Positions 1 to 9,150 of a stretch of 37,237 bases of DNA are shown in pieces. Within the stretch, counting starts at the first letter, position 1. Every line of letters begins with the position of its first letter. A program made the translations under genes and the position numbers. This DNA is from an uncultured Legionellales bacterium (GTDB lineage Bacteria; Pseudomonadota; Gammaproteobacteria; Eutrophobiales; Eutrophobiaceae), in assembly GCA_913046215.1 (NCBI GenBank), contig CAJWRJ010000015.1, positions 1 to 37,237 on the forward strand. Reading direction: 5' to 3'. The notes below the pieces were generated by a model. The model had not been told where the DNA came from. It ran no database searches and was given only the letters and a program-made list of their open reading frames with translations.

Positions 1-52
1 TACCGGCCTGTCACGCCGGGGGTCGCGGGTTCGAGTCCCGTCCACTCCGCCA
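1..52 (+). tRNA. tRNA-Asp (GTC), 3' part
   Basis: The 3' part of a tRNA gene cut by the window edge. The anticodon stem pairs 3-7 with 15-19 around the loop CTGTCAC, which puts anticodon GTC (Asp) at 10-12. The T arm pairs 25-29 with 37-41 around TTCGAGT. The gene encodes its own CCA end at 50-52. The acceptor 5' strand and the D arm lie outside the window. Confidence 0.93.
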
Positions 53-67
53 ATTAGATTAAAAAAT

Positions 68-103
68 TTCGGGCGTATCACTTAAAATGATACGCCCGAA
101 TTA
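68..103 (+). terminator. Intrinsic terminator after tRNA-Asp
   Basis: A perfect 13-bp inverted repeat (68-80 with 88-100) surrounds a 7-nt loop and is followed by a short T-rich stretch. It lies 15 bp after the CCA end of the tRNA and 30 bp before the next gene, so it most likely ends the tRNA transcript. The T tract is weak but the stem is strong and GC-rich for this AT-rich DNA. Confidence 0.75.
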
Positions 104-133
104 ATTTAGATTAAAAAAAATAAGAGTTAAATT

Positions 134-2035
134 ATGTTAGCGACTATAAGAGATAAAGCAACGGGTTGGATAGCCGGTGTTATTGTTGGACTACTTATTA
201 TTTCGTTTGCCTTTTGGGGAGTTAGTTTTTATAGCGGGCAATCGGCTGAACTTAATGTTGCACAGGTCAATGGAAATGATATTTCGTTTCAGTCCTTTCA
301 GAGATCATATTCTCAGTTAAGGAAGCAAATGCAGTCAGTTATGGGCGATGTGCTTTCATTAGAAGAAGAATCATTAATCAAAGATCAAACAATCAATAAG
401 CTAATTGACTCAGAATTGGTAAATCAGCTTGTTATCGATAGTGACTTGAATATTACAAACTCAAAACTTGTTGAATCAATAAAAAACATTGAATATTTTA
501 GCAATGAGGGGAGTTTTGATAGAGAAAAATATGAGCGCAGCATAACCAGTATTGGTATGGCTCCAACGATTTTTGAAGCGCAGTTACGAATGGATTTATT
601 ATCTGAACAATTGCAAGCAGGCTTTGCGGAAACAGTTTTTGTTTTGGAGCCAGAATTGAAGAATATTCTAAGATTGGAAGCTCAGTCACGTGATATATCA
701 TATACAATTTTAAGTCACGCATCATTTATTGAAGATGGTGAAATTGATGAAGGTACTGTTGAAAATTTTTACAAGGAAAATTCAAATTATTTCTCTGATC
801 CAGAGCAAGTGAAGATTTCATATATAGAGCTTAATGTTAAAGATATAGCTGAAAATGTTGAAACTGATGAGGAGAGTTTAAGAATCTATTATGACAATAA
901 TAAGGATGATTATGATGTGGCAGAGCAACGATCTGTTCGGAAATTATTTATAAGAACCGGAAAAGATGTTTCAGCGGAATATAAAGAAAAAGCAAAAGTA
1001 GTTATTAATTCTGCGCTTTCATTAGTTAATGACGGGATAAGTTTTGAGACTATTGTTGAAAAAGCTGATGAAAAAGAGGCAATTCTCGAATTTAGCGAAC
1101 ATCTTTTTATGAGTAAAGGAATTATGGGTAAAGAGATTGATGAATTTTTATTTAGTGCGGATGAGGGGGCTACAAGCGAAATTATAGAAACAAAAGATGG
1201 TTATAACATTGTTAAGATTTTAGAAGTAAGAGGTGGTCCCAAAAATAAATATGAAAATTCGGCGGAGAAAGTCATGGAAGACTATAAAATAAGTAAGGCT
1301 GAAGAAGAATTTTTTGAACTAGCAGATCAACTAACTACTTTAGCTTATGAAAATCCAGAAACACTTCAAATTGCAGCTGATGCTATTGGTCGAGAAATAC
1401 AAACGTCTGATTATTTCGCTCGCGATAATAAAGATGAGGTATTAACTTCTGATCCTCGTGTTATTTCAAAAAGTTTCGATCCAGATTTAATTAATTCTGA
1501 AAATAATAGTGATGTCATAGAGTTATCAGATGACCATATTATAGTGTTGCGGGTCGATGAGCATAAAGAGTCAACGATAAAACCACTAGATGAAGTAGCT
1601 GATGAAGTAATTGCGAGAATACGAATAGATCTGGCTAAAAATAAAGTTAAAACAGTAGGTAGTCTTATAGCCGATGAGCTTAAATCTGGGGTGGATCCTG
1701 ATATGTTAAATAGTTATTCGGACATTGAATGGATTAGTATTGAAAAGGTAAAACGCGATGATGTTTCTGTTAATAGGGCTGTATTAAGAGCAATCTTTGA
1801 GTCAGAAAAACCGATTGATAATAAACCTGTCATTGCGACTAAATTACTAGGTAGTGGTGATTATGCAGTAATTATAATTTCAAATTCACACGAAGAGATA
1901 TCCGAGATTGACGAAGAATTGGAAGCATCAACAGATCTCAAGCTTAGACGTGTCTACGGTACAAATGAGTGGCAATATTTGTTAAGAGACACCAGAGAAA
2001 ACGCGAAAATTAATATATTCAAAGATAATATTTAA
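134..2035 (+). CDS. ppiD: Periplasmic folding chaperone / parvulin-like PpiD
   Basis: Inner-membrane-anchored, SurA-related chaperone facing the periplasm, which helps newly exported proteins at the Sec translocon. One N-terminal membrane segment (about residues 13-35) precedes a SurA-N-like helical region (about 40-190), a parvulin (PpiC-type) region (about 260-365) and a long C-terminal part. At 633 residues it is close to the usual PpiD length. The first residues, MLATIRDKATGWIAG, are typical of the family. Proximity to fabI and a peptide ABC transporter matches pseudomonad gene order, although a dicarboxylate symporter has been inserted between ppiD and fabI. Whether the parvulin region is catalytically active cannot be told; in E. 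coli PpiD isomerase activity is weak or absent. Confidence 0.88.
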   Translation: MLATIRDKATGWIAGVIVGLLIISFAFWGVSFYSGQSAELNVAQVNGNDISFQSFQRSYSQLRKQMQSVMGDVLSLEEESLIKDQTINKLIDSELVNQLVIDSDLNITNSKLVESIKNIEYFSNEGSFDREKYERSITSIGMAPTIFEAQLRMDLLSEQLQAGFAETVFVLEPELKNILRLEAQSRDISYTILSHASFIEDGEIDEGTVENFYKENSNYFSDPEQVKISYIELNVKDIAENVETDEESLRIYYDNNKDDYDVAEQRSVRKLFIRTGKDVSAEYKEKAKVVINSALSLVNDGISFETIVEKADEKEAILEFSEHLFMSKGIMGKEIDEFLFSADEGATSEIIETKDGYNIVKILEVRGGPKNKYENSAEKVMEDYKISKAEEEFFELADQLTTLAYENPETLQIAADAIGREIQTSDYFARDNKDEVLTSDPRVISKSFDPDLINSENNSDVIELSDDHIIVLRVDEHKESTIKPLDEVADEVIARIRIDLAKNKVKTVGSLIADELKSGVDPDMLNSYSDIEWISIEKVKRDDVSVNRAVLRAIFESEKPIDNKPVIATKLLGSGDYAVIIISNSHEEISEIDEELEASTDLKLRRVYGTNEWQYLLRDTRENAKINIFKDNI

Positions 2036-2044
2036 TCATTTTTG

Positions 2045-2064
2045 AAGCTAAATTTAGCTTTTTA
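2045..2064. terminator. Bidirectional terminator between ppiD and the symporter
   Basis: A perfect 16-bp palindrome (2045-2060, AAGCTAAATTTAGCTT) lies between the convergent ppiD and symporter genes and overlaps the symporter stop codon. It is followed by T residues on the plus strand and has an A-rich flank that reads as T residues on the minus strand. The short AT-rich stem makes it a weak candidate. Confidence 0.45.
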
Positions 2065-3262
2065 ATAGGTGTGGTTCAATTACCGCAGCCCCGACTGAGT
2101 CACCCCAAACATTAACAGCAGTCCTAAATCTATCTAACAACCAATCGATTGCTAGAATCATACCTATCCCCTCTGCTGGTAAATTCACAGCGTTCAGTAC
2201 TATTAACATTGTTACTAATCCAGCTTGAGGTATTCCAGCTGCACCAATTGCTGCAAGCGTAGCAGTAATAAATATAATTACTTGTTCAGTTGCTCCCATA
2301 TTGATTCCATATGCTTGTGCTATAAACATTACCGCAATGGCTTCATACAGCGCAGTTCCATCCATATTAATTGTTGCACCAATAGGCAACACAAATTTTA
2401 CAGATTTTTTGTCAATACCAGCTTCAATAGCACAACTCATAGTTAGTGGTAATGTGGCAGAGGAGCTTGCTGTCCCAAATGCAGTCAGAATAGCTCGCAA
2501 TAATTTAAGTAAGTATTGTTTTCCATGAGTACTAAAAATAATTAAGATAAGAAATAACAGTAGAAAGTGGCAGAGTAATCCTAAAATTACTGTAAAAAAA
2601 TAGCTACCTACTGCTATTAGTTCAGCTTTTATATTTTCACCACCTCCAACTCTAGCAAATTGACTTGCTACTAGAGAAAATACTCCTATTGGCGCAAAGA
2701 GCATAATCCACATCACAAGTTTCATCATAACTTCGTTTAATTCATCAAAAAAATTAATGATCGATTTTTTATTTTTACCAATAGTTGTTAATGCTGCACC
2801 AAATAAGAGACAAAATACAATTATTGGGAGTAGCTGTGTGTTTGAAGCTGCATGGATTATGTTTGGCGATATAAGAGATTTAATTAATTCCGATAGACCA
2901 ACATTTTCTCTTTCGAGTATTGGTTCTGTTGTTATTTCTGTTTCTAGATTAGCACTAACACCAGGCTGAATAATATTAACTAAAATTAATCCAATTAAAA
3001 CAGCACAAGCCGTCGTCATAGCATAATAGAGTAGAGTATAGCCTCCAACTTTACCTAATCTGCGGACATCTCCTAGAGACGTAACACCACTAATTATTGC
3101 TCCAACAATGAGAGGCACAATCATCATTTTTAAAGCATCAAGAAATAAATCTCCCAGCCAAGATAACGAAAGCATGCTCTCGCCAAATGACCATCCACAA
3201 AATATTCCAAGCAAAGCACCAAGAATGATGCCTATGACTAATTTATTTTCACCTATGGACAT
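2054..3262 (-). CDS. Dicarboxylate/amino acid:cation symporter (DAACS family)
   Basis: Inner-membrane secondary transporter of the GltP/DctA/glutamate transporter fold, importing dicarboxylates or acidic amino acids with Na+ or H+. The serine-rich hairpin motif SSSATLPLTM and the NMDGTALYEA segment, both hallmarks of the substrate and cation sites, are clear in the C-terminal half, with about eight hydrophobic segments along 402 residues. The length is normal. It is convergent with ppiD and follows fabI on the same strand with 17 bp between, so it may be read from the fabI transcript. The substrate cannot be settled from sequence alone. Confidence 0.87.
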   Translation of the reverse strand: MSIGENKLVIGIILGALLGIFCGWSFGESMLSLSWLGDLFLDALKMMIVPLIVGAIISGVTSLGDVRRLGKVGGYTLLYYAMTTACAVLIGLILVNIIQPGVSANLETEITTEPILERENVGLSELIKSLISPNIIHAASNTQLLPIIVFCLLFGAALTTIGKNKKSIINFFDELNEVMMKLVMWIMLFAPIGVFSLVASQFARVGGGENIKAELIAVGSYFFTVILGLLCHFLLLFLILIIFSTHGKQYLLKLLRAILTAFGTASSSATLPLTMSCAIEAGIDKKSVKFVLPIGATINMDGTALYEAIAVMFIAQAYGINMGATEQVIIFITATLAAIGAAGIPQAGLVTMLIVLNAVNLPAEGIGMILAIDWLLDRFRTAVNVWGDSVGAAVIEPHLLKS

Positions 3263-3279
3263 GTTGAATTATTTTTTGT

Positions 3280-4056
3280 CTAGGACATACCGATTGTATT
3301 AAATCCACAATCAACATAAGTAATTTCACCTGTAATTGCCGATGCAGAGTCTGAACATAAAAATGTCGCAGCATTTCCAACTTCCTCGATAGTTACATTT
3401 CGTCTCAGTGGCGACGTACTTTCCACATGAGTTAAAAAATCGCGCATTCCCGCTATACCCGAGGCAGCGAGAGTACGTATTGGACCCGCTGATATTGCAT
3501 TAACCCTTATCCCCTCTGGGCCGAGACTAGAGGCCATATAACGGACATTAGCCTCTAGACTAGCTTTTGCGAGACCCATTACATTGTAATTCGGCATAGA
3601 GCGAACTGCGCCTAAATAACTAAGTGTTAGCATCGCGCCTTTTCTTCCTTTCATCATTTCTCTTGATGCTTCAGCTAGAGCCGAAAAGCTATATGAGCTA
3701 ATTTCATGAGCTATTCTAAAACCCTCTCTGGTAACATTTTTCAGATATTCTCCATCAAGTAGTTCTCTTGGAGCAAAGGCTATAGAATGGACAAGAATAT
3801 CGAAACTATCCCAGTATTTTGATAGATCACCAAAAACAGATTGAATTTGCGTGTCACTGCTCACATCACAAGGTAGGGTTATTTTTGAATCAAGTTCAGA
3901 GGCAAATTTTTCGACTCTCTTCTGTAATTTTTCATTTTGATATGTCAATGCAATCTGCGCACCCTCTCGGTGCATTGCTTGAGCTATCCCCCAAGCTATT
4001 GAGCGGTTGCTTGCCACACCAACCACTAAAGCACGTTTATTATCGAGTAATCCCAT
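3280..4056 (-). CDS. fabI: Enoyl-[acyl-carrier-protein] reductase FabI
   Basis: Reduces the enoyl-ACP double bond with NAD(P)H in the last step of each fatty-acid elongation cycle; cytosolic. The short-chain dehydrogenase fold starts with the FabI-type nucleotide loop [13 protein letters not shown] (about 13-25). Tyr147, Tyr157 and Lys164 (SYLGA and YNVMGLAK) match the catalytic set of FabI. The length of 258 residues is standard. A good ribosome-binding site (AAGGGA) precedes the ATG. It diverges from the peptide transporter operon, with 90 bp between the two start codons that must hold both promoters. Confidence 0.96.
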   Translation of the reverse strand: MGLLDNKRALVVGVASNRSIAWGIAQAMHREGAQIALTYQNEKLQKRVEKFASELDSKITLPCDVSSDTQIQSVFGDLSKYWDSFDILVHSIAFAPRELLDGEYLKNVTREGFRIAHEISSYSFSALAEASREMMKGRKGAMLTLSYLGAVRSMPNYNVMGLAKASLEANVRYMASSLGPEGIRVNAISAGPIRTLAASGIAGMRDFLTHVESTSPLRRNVTIEEVGNAATFLCSDSASAITGEITYVDCGFNTIGMS

Positions 4057-4112
4057 TTATCTATCCCTTTTTGTTCGGTTATTTGAATTTTTTTTACTAT
4101 TAAGTATCAAAG

Positions 4113-4140
4113 TGTACAGAAAAACTATCGCGTTTATAAT
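4113..4140 (+). promoter_or_regulatory. Promoter of the peptide transporter operon, possibly leaderless
   Basis: A perfect -10 box TATAAT (4135-4140) lies 16 bp after TGTACA (4113-4118), a 4/6 match to the -35 consensus. Six bases separate the -10 box from the GTG start at 4147, so transcription would begin at or next to the start codon. No Shine-Dalgarno sequence fits in that space. The ATG inside the -10 region at 4139 opens only a three-codon frame ending at TGA. Confidence 0.5.
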
Positions 4141-4146
4141 GGAACA

Positions 4147-6345
4147 GTGACTAGAATATCTCTAAAAATAGCAAATAAGTCTCAATTTGGCATCGCACTT
4201 TTTCAGTGCCTTTTCATGTCTTTATTCTTATTTTGTATTGGATGTGACCAATCAAGCTGGAATAACCCTTATCCACACGAAGAATCTGATGAATTAATCT
4301 ATTATGACTCATTCTCTGAGAGACCCAAACATCTAGATCCTGTTAGTTCGTATAGCTCAAACGAATATATATTTTTGGGGCAAATTTACGAGCCGCTTTT
4401 ACAGTATCATTTTCTTAAACGACCTTATGAGCTTGTTCCGCTTACTGCCAATAATATTCCAAAGCCTATCTATTCTGATAAAAATGGGGGAATATTGCCG
4501 GAAACTGCTCCAGAAGAGAATATTGACACTATTAAATACAGGATATCAATAAAACCTGGTATTTTATTCCAACCGCATCCTGCATTTGCTAAAGATAAAA
4601 ATGGCAGCTTTCTCTATCATGATCTTGATGAAAACGATTTAAATAAAATATACACACTAGCAGATTTCAATGTTTTAGGATCAAGGGAGTTACAAGCTAG
4701 TGATTATATTTATCAAATAAAAAGAATGTCTCACCCACGCGTGCATTCACCGATTTCAGGCCTAATGAAAAAGTATATTCTTGGACTTGATGAGCTATCC
4801 AAAGAATTAAATAGTTTGTATAGCAGCGATTCATCTTCAGGTTATTTAAATTTACATGATTATTCATTATCAGGTGTGAATTTAATTGATAAGTATACTT
4901 TTGAAATAACTCTTAAAGAAAAATATCCGCAATTTTTGTATTGGTTATCAATGTCATTTTTTGCTCCAATGCCATGGGAAGCTGATTTTTTCTATTCACA
5001 AAAAGGTTTTGAAGAAAAAAATATTTCACTTGATTGGTATCCTGTAGGTACAGGACCATTTATGCTGACTGAAAATAACCCTAATCGAAGAATGGTTCTT
5101 GAGAAAAATCCGAATTTTCGCGGAGAAATATATCCGACAGAGGGAGAAGAATTTGACGAAGATTTAGGTTTATTAGCAGATGCCGGAAAAAAAATGCCTT
5201 TCATTGATAAGGCTATATATAGTCTAGAAAAAGAATCAATCCCAGCATGGAATAAATTTCTTCAGGGTTATTATGATACTTCAGGTATTGTCTCTGATAG
5301 TTTTGATCAGGCTGTTCAATTCGATTCACAAGGTGATGCAGAATTAACAGATGAGATGAGAGAAAAAGGAATTCAATTATTAACTACGACAACTACGTCA
5401 ACATATTATATGGGTTTTAATATGTCAGATGATTTGGTTGGCGGAGACAGCGAACGCGCAAGATTGTTGAGGCATGCTATTTCTGTTGTCGTTGATTATG
5501 AAGAATACATTTCCATTTTTGCTAATGGTAGAGGGCTTCCAGCTCAAAGTCCGATTCCTCCAGGTATTTTTGGCTATACCATGGGCAAAGAAGGTGTAAA
5601 CAAGTATGTTTATCAATGGCAAAATAATAAAGTAAAACGCCGTCCCGTTGAGTATGCTAAAGAGTTAATGAATAAGGCTGGATATAAAAATGGTCGCGAT
5701 GAATTGTCCGGTAAACCTTTGGTATTAAATTTAGATACTCCGGCAGCTGGTCCTGGCAGTAAAGCTAGATTTGATTGGCTTAGAAAACAATTTGCAAAAA
5801 TAGGTATTAATCTTGTTGTAAGAGCAACTGACTATAATCGTTTTCAAGAAAAAATGAGAAAAGGGACAGCACAGATATTTCAATGGGGTTGGAATGCTGA
5901 TTATCCAGATCCAGAGAATTTCTTTTTTCTATTGTATGGGCCAAATGCCAAGATTGATCATAATGGAGAAAACGCTGCTAATTATAAAAATAAACAATTT
6001 GATTTATTATTTGATCAAATGAAAAGCATGAAAAATAGTTCAGATAGAAAAATAATAATAGATCAAATGGTTGAGCTTGTGAGGTATGATGCGCCCTGGT
6101 TATGGGGCTACCATCCAGTAGGATTCTCACTGCACCATGACTGGTATAGGAATGCAAAACCAAATCTAATGGCAAATAACACACTCAAATATAAACGCAT
6201 TGATCCCGATTTGAGGTCAGAAAAAAGAAGTATCTGGAATCAACCAATCTGGTGGCCGATAGTATTGATAATTTTCATTGGTACTATTATTCTGCTGCCC
6301 GCTTTTTTCTTATATCGTCGCAAAGAGAATGAGCAAATCATATGA
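4147..6345 (+). CDS. Oligopeptide ABC transporter substrate-binding protein, membrane-tethered
   Basis: Family 5 solute-binding protein (OppA/DppA/YejA type) that captures peptides for the permeases encoded just downstream. The 732-residue protein starts with a signal peptide ending in a possible lipobox (C30-I-G-C33, with Asp34 at +2, which in enterics favours inner-membrane retention). The body (about 45-690) has the usual family features, including the GTGPF turn and a C-terminal WGWNADYPDPENFF segment. Unusually, it ends in a transmembrane helix (about 702-725, WWPIVLIIFIG onward) followed by a basic tail. The start is GTG; no in-frame ATG precedes it. It overlaps the next gene by 4 bp (ATGA). 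Confidence 0.87.
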   Translation: MTRISLKIANKSQFGIALFQCLFMSLFLFCIGCDQSSWNNPYPHEESDELIYYDSFSERPKHLDPVSSYSSNEYIFLGQIYEPLLQYHFLKRPYELVPLTANNIPKPIYSDKNGGILPETAPEENIDTIKYRISIKPGILFQPHPAFAKDKNGSFLYHDLDENDLNKIYTLADFNVLGSRELQASDYIYQIKRMSHPRVHSPISGLMKKYILGLDELSKELNSLYSSDSSSGYLNLHDYSLSGVNLIDKYTFEITLKEKYPQFLYWLSMSFFAPMPWEADFFYSQKGFEEKNISLDWYPVGTGPFMLTENNPNRRMVLEKNPNFRGEIYPTEGEEFDEDLGLLADAGKKMPFIDKAIYSLEKESIPAWNKFLQGYYDTSGIVSDSFDQAVQFDSQGDAELTDEMREKGIQLLTTTTTSTYYMGFNMSDDLVGGDSERARLLRHAISVVVDYEEYISIFANGRGLPAQSPIPPGIFGYTMGKEGVNKYVYQWQNNKVKRRPVEYAKELMNKAGYKNGRDELSGKPLVLNLDTPAAGPGSKARFDWLRKQFAKIGINLVVRATDYNRFQEKMRKGTAQIFQWGWNADYPDPENFFFLLYGPNAKIDHNGENAANYKNKQFDLLFDQMKSMKNSSDRKIIIDQMVELVRYDAPWLWGYHPVGFSLHHDWYRNAKPNLMANNTLKYKRIDPDLRSEKRSIWNQPIWWPIVLIIFIGTIILLPAFFLYRRKENEQII

Positions 6346-7319
6346 TAAGTTATATTTTAAGACGGGCGATGTATGCAATTCCAATTTTAATCGGCGTTAA
6401 TATAATTACATTTGTTCTATTTTTTGTTGTTAATACTCCTGATGATATGGCTCGCATGCATCTTGGTATGAAGCGTGTTAGTGAGGCAGCAATTGTTAAG
6501 TGGAAAGATGAGAGAGGATATAATAAGCCAGTATTATTCAATCATAGTGCTAATGGTGCGAAAAAAATAACTGAAACTATATTTTTTCAGAATTCAGTTA
6601 AATTATTTATTTTTGATTTTGGTCGTTCTGATAGTGGACGAGATATTGGTTATGATATTAGTCAGCGAATGTGGCCTAGTTTAGCAATCACTATTCCTAG
6701 TTTGATAGTTGGCCTGCTATCTTATATTTCTTTTGGTTTAATTTTAGCTTTTTTTCGAGGTACTTATGTCGATATTAGTGGCGTTATCTTATGTGTCATT
6801 ATGATGTCAATATCAGGATTATTTTATATAATCGGTGGTCAGTACCTTATTGGTAAGTTTCTTCATCTTGTTCCAATCTCTGGTTATGACACAGGTTTAA
6901 ATGCAGTCAAATTCGTTTTTCTGCCAGTATTGGTTGGTTTAATTGGAGGAATAGGTGCGAGCACACGTTGGTATAGAACAATTTTTCTTGAGGAAATGAA
7001 TAAGGATTATGTTCGAACAGCCAGGGCAAAAGGACTTTCCGAATTACGAATATTATATCGTCACGTCTTAACAAATGGGCTTATTCCAATTTTAACAGGT
7101 GTTGTTGTTATACTGCCGTCACTTTTTATTGGAAGTCTTATTGTAGAGTCTTTTTTCGCTATTCCTGGTTTAGGAAGTTATACGATTGATGCAATTAATC
7201 GTCAAGATTTTGCTATTGTACGTTCAATGGTTTTTTTGGGATCTGTTTTGTATATTATTGGGTTAATACTTACAGATATTTCCTACACACTCGTTGATCC
7301 AAGGGTCAGGTTAAACTAA
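6342..7319 (+). CDS. Peptide ABC transporter permease (DppB/YejB type)
   Basis: First inner-membrane channel subunit of the oligopeptide importer. It has an N-terminal membrane segment (MISYILRRAMYAIPILIGVNI), a periplasmic stretch, then the BPD transporter core with about five more membrane helices. The EAA loop that contacts the ATPase is visible around residues 220-250 (DYVRTARAKGLSELRILYRHVL). Its start overlaps the stop of the binding-protein gene, so the two are probably translationally coupled. The length of 325 residues is normal for the family. Confidence 0.9.
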   Translation: MISYILRRAMYAIPILIGVNIITFVLFFVVNTPDDMARMHLGMKRVSEAAIVKWKDERGYNKPVLFNHSANGAKKITETIFFQNSVKLFIFDFGRSDSGRDIGYDISQRMWPSLAITIPSLIVGLLSYISFGLILAFFRGTYVDISGVILCVIMMSISGLFYIIGGQYLIGKFLHLVPISGYDTGLNAVKFVFLPVLVGLIGGIGASTRWYRTIFLEEMNKDYVRTARAKGLSELRILYRHVLTNGLIPILTGVVVILPSLFIGSLIVESFFAIPGLGSYTIDAINRQDFAIVRSMVFLGSVLYIIGLILTDISYTLVDPRVRLN

Positions 7320-7327
7320 CAAAGATC

Positions 7328-8728
7328 ATGCCTGTAATATTTATAACTGATTTCTTAATTTTTTTACTTCTATTCGGATCAATTGCATTTTTCTTATATG
7401 CAAGAAAACAAGAACATTTGACTGCGCCATGGAAGGAAATAAAAAAACAACCACTTGCAATGTCATCTGCTGTAATTTTATCTTTCTTTATTATTTTTGG
7501 ATTACTGGATTCGGCGCATTTTCATCCAAGAATAGAAACAGATGAGAAATCTGAAAATGTGTATTCAAATGAAATTTTGAGTGTTCTTGATCTATTATTA
7601 AAAGATTTGAGACTAAAAACAGAAAAGACATATTCTGCTCCACTTGCTAGTTATTCTTTTTCAAAAGAATTAATCGAATTAGAAGATGGTAAAAAGATTA
7701 GAGATTACCCTAGGCTTTTATATGGCGGAGCAAATCTCGATAATCCGAAAACAGATAGTACAAGCGATATCATTAAACGAATTTCACTCGGTTTTCTTTA
7801 TGGGCTATTAATTAGTTCAGTTATTATACTATTGATAATTTTTTCTTTATCAAAAGTAAGAAATGAAAAATTTATAATAACATTAAAAAAATGTTTATCT
7901 AAAAATCTAGAGACCAACTGGATGTCAATTTTCATTACAATGTCTATTTTATTTATAGTTATCGCTGTTATTTATCACTTGTCACAAAATTATCATGTCT
8001 TTGGAACTGATAAAGTAGGTCAGGATGTTTTGTACCAGGCATTAAAGAGTATACGAACTGGCCTTGTTATCGGCACTCTTACAACACTTGTTATGCTACC
8101 GTTTGCGATTGCAATGGGACTGATGGCGGGCTATTTTCGTGGTTGGGTTGATGATGTAATTCAGTATCTATATACAACTTTAAATTCTATACCAGGTGTA
8201 TTATTAATTGCTGCCTCGATCTTACTGCTACAAGTTTATATTAGTAACCATGCAAATGATTTTAATAGTATAGAACAGCGAGCAGATTTAAGACTTCTAT
8301 TTCTATGTATTATTTTGGGTATAACAAGTTGGACTGGTTTATGTCGCTTACTAAGAGCAGAGACACTTAAATTAAGAGAAATTGATTATGTTCAAGCAGC
8401 AAAAGCTTTTGGTGTTAGTAACTACAAAGTGATGTTACAGCATTTGCTTCCCAATGTGATGCATATCGTCATGATTTCTATCGTTCTTGATTTTAGTGGT
8501 CTTGTATTAGCTGAAGCAGTTTTGTCCTATATAAATATTGGTGTAGATCCTAGTATGTATAGCTGGGGAAACATGATTAATAGTGCTCGATTAGAGATGG
8601 CGCGTGAACCAATTGTTTGGTGGTCACTCACCGCAGCATTTATTTTTATGTTTATTTTAGTCCTTGCCGCTAATCTTTTTTCAGATGCTGTAAGGGATGC
8701 TTTTGACCCTAGATTAAGAGAATTTTGA
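7328..8728 (+). CDS. Peptide ABC transporter permease (DppC/YejE type), extended
   Basis: Second channel subunit, at 466 residues longer than the usual 300-340. Extra length lies in the N-terminal half: a first membrane segment, then a second near 40-55, a charged non-membrane loop (about 60-140) and another hydrophobic segment (about 150-175) before the core. The core (about 230-460) carries the EAA loop DYVQAAKAFGVSNYKVMLQHLLPN and ends with DAVRDAFDPRLREF, typical of the family. It lies 8 bp after the first permease gene, inside the same operon. Confidence 0.88.
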   Translation: MPVIFITDFLIFLLLFGSIAFFLYARKQEHLTAPWKEIKKQPLAMSSAVILSFFIIFGLLDSAHFHPRIETDEKSENVYSNEILSVLDLLLKDLRLKTEKTYSAPLASYSFSKELIELEDGKKIRDYPRLLYGGANLDNPKTDSTSDIIKRISLGFLYGLLISSVIILLIIFSLSKVRNEKFIITLKKCLSKNLETNWMSIFITMSILFIVIAVIYHLSQNYHVFGTDKVGQDVLYQALKSIRTGLVIGTLTTLVMLPFAIAMGLMAGYFRGWVDDVIQYLYTTLNSIPGVLLIAASILLLQVYISNHANDFNSIEQRADLRLLFLCIILGITSWTGLCRLLRAETLKLREIDYVQAAKAFGVSNYKVMLQHLLPNVMHIVMISIVLDFSGLVLAEAVLSYINIGVDPSMYSWGNMINSARLEMAREPIVWWSLTAAFIFMFILVLAANLFSDAVRDAFDPRLREF

Positions 8729-8744
8729 TTTTAAGGAAATAATT

Positions 8745-9146
8745 ATGAATGAAAAAAATATAACACTACCAGACAAACAAGCAACAATAAGAGTTGCAGC
8801 ATATCCAAAAGAATTAAATACAGGTGGTTGTATTTTTGGTGGATGGATAATGTCTCAAGTTGATGTAGCAGGCTCCATTATTTCATCCGAGAGAGCAAAA
8901 GGACGTACTGCTACTGTTGGAGTCAAATCATTTGAATTTCATGAACCAGTTTTCGTAGGTGATGTAATAAGCTGTTATACGGATATTATTAGGACGGGAA
9001 AAACCTCAATTACAGTTAAGATTGAAGTTTTTGCTGAGCGTAATCCTGCAAAGAAAGAAATTGTGAGAGTAACAGAAGCTGAATTAACATACGTAGCTCT
9101 CGATGAAAACAGAAGACCGCGTGAAATCCCCAAGGTAAGTGATTAA
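8745..9146 (+). CDS. Acyl-CoA thioesterase, hotdog fold (YciA-like)
   Basis: Likely hydrolyses acyl-CoA to free acid and CoA in the cytosol. The 133-residue single hotdog domain has the N-terminal GGCIFGGWIMSQVDVAGS motif, with the active-site Asp in the VD pair, and the KSFEFHEPVFVGD segment of the YciA/BFIT family. A clear ribosome-binding site (AAGGAA) precedes the ATG. It sits between a permease gene and the ATPase gene of the peptide transporter, and its stop lies 4 bp before the ATPase ATG, so it is co-transcribed with the importer for no obvious biochemical reason. Confidence 0.88.
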   Translation: MNEKNITLPDKQATIRVAAYPKELNTGGCIFGGWIMSQVDVAGSIISSERAKGRTATVGVKSFEFHEPVFVGDVISCYTDIIRTGKTSITVKIEVFAERNPAKKEIVRVTEAELTYVALDENRRPREIPKVSD

Positions 9147-9150
9147 TTTC

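Noticed and set aside
2225-3302. Several plus-strand frames opposite the symporter gene
   Set aside because: They are antisense shadows of a well-conserved membrane transporter, with no ribosome-binding sites or recognisable domains.
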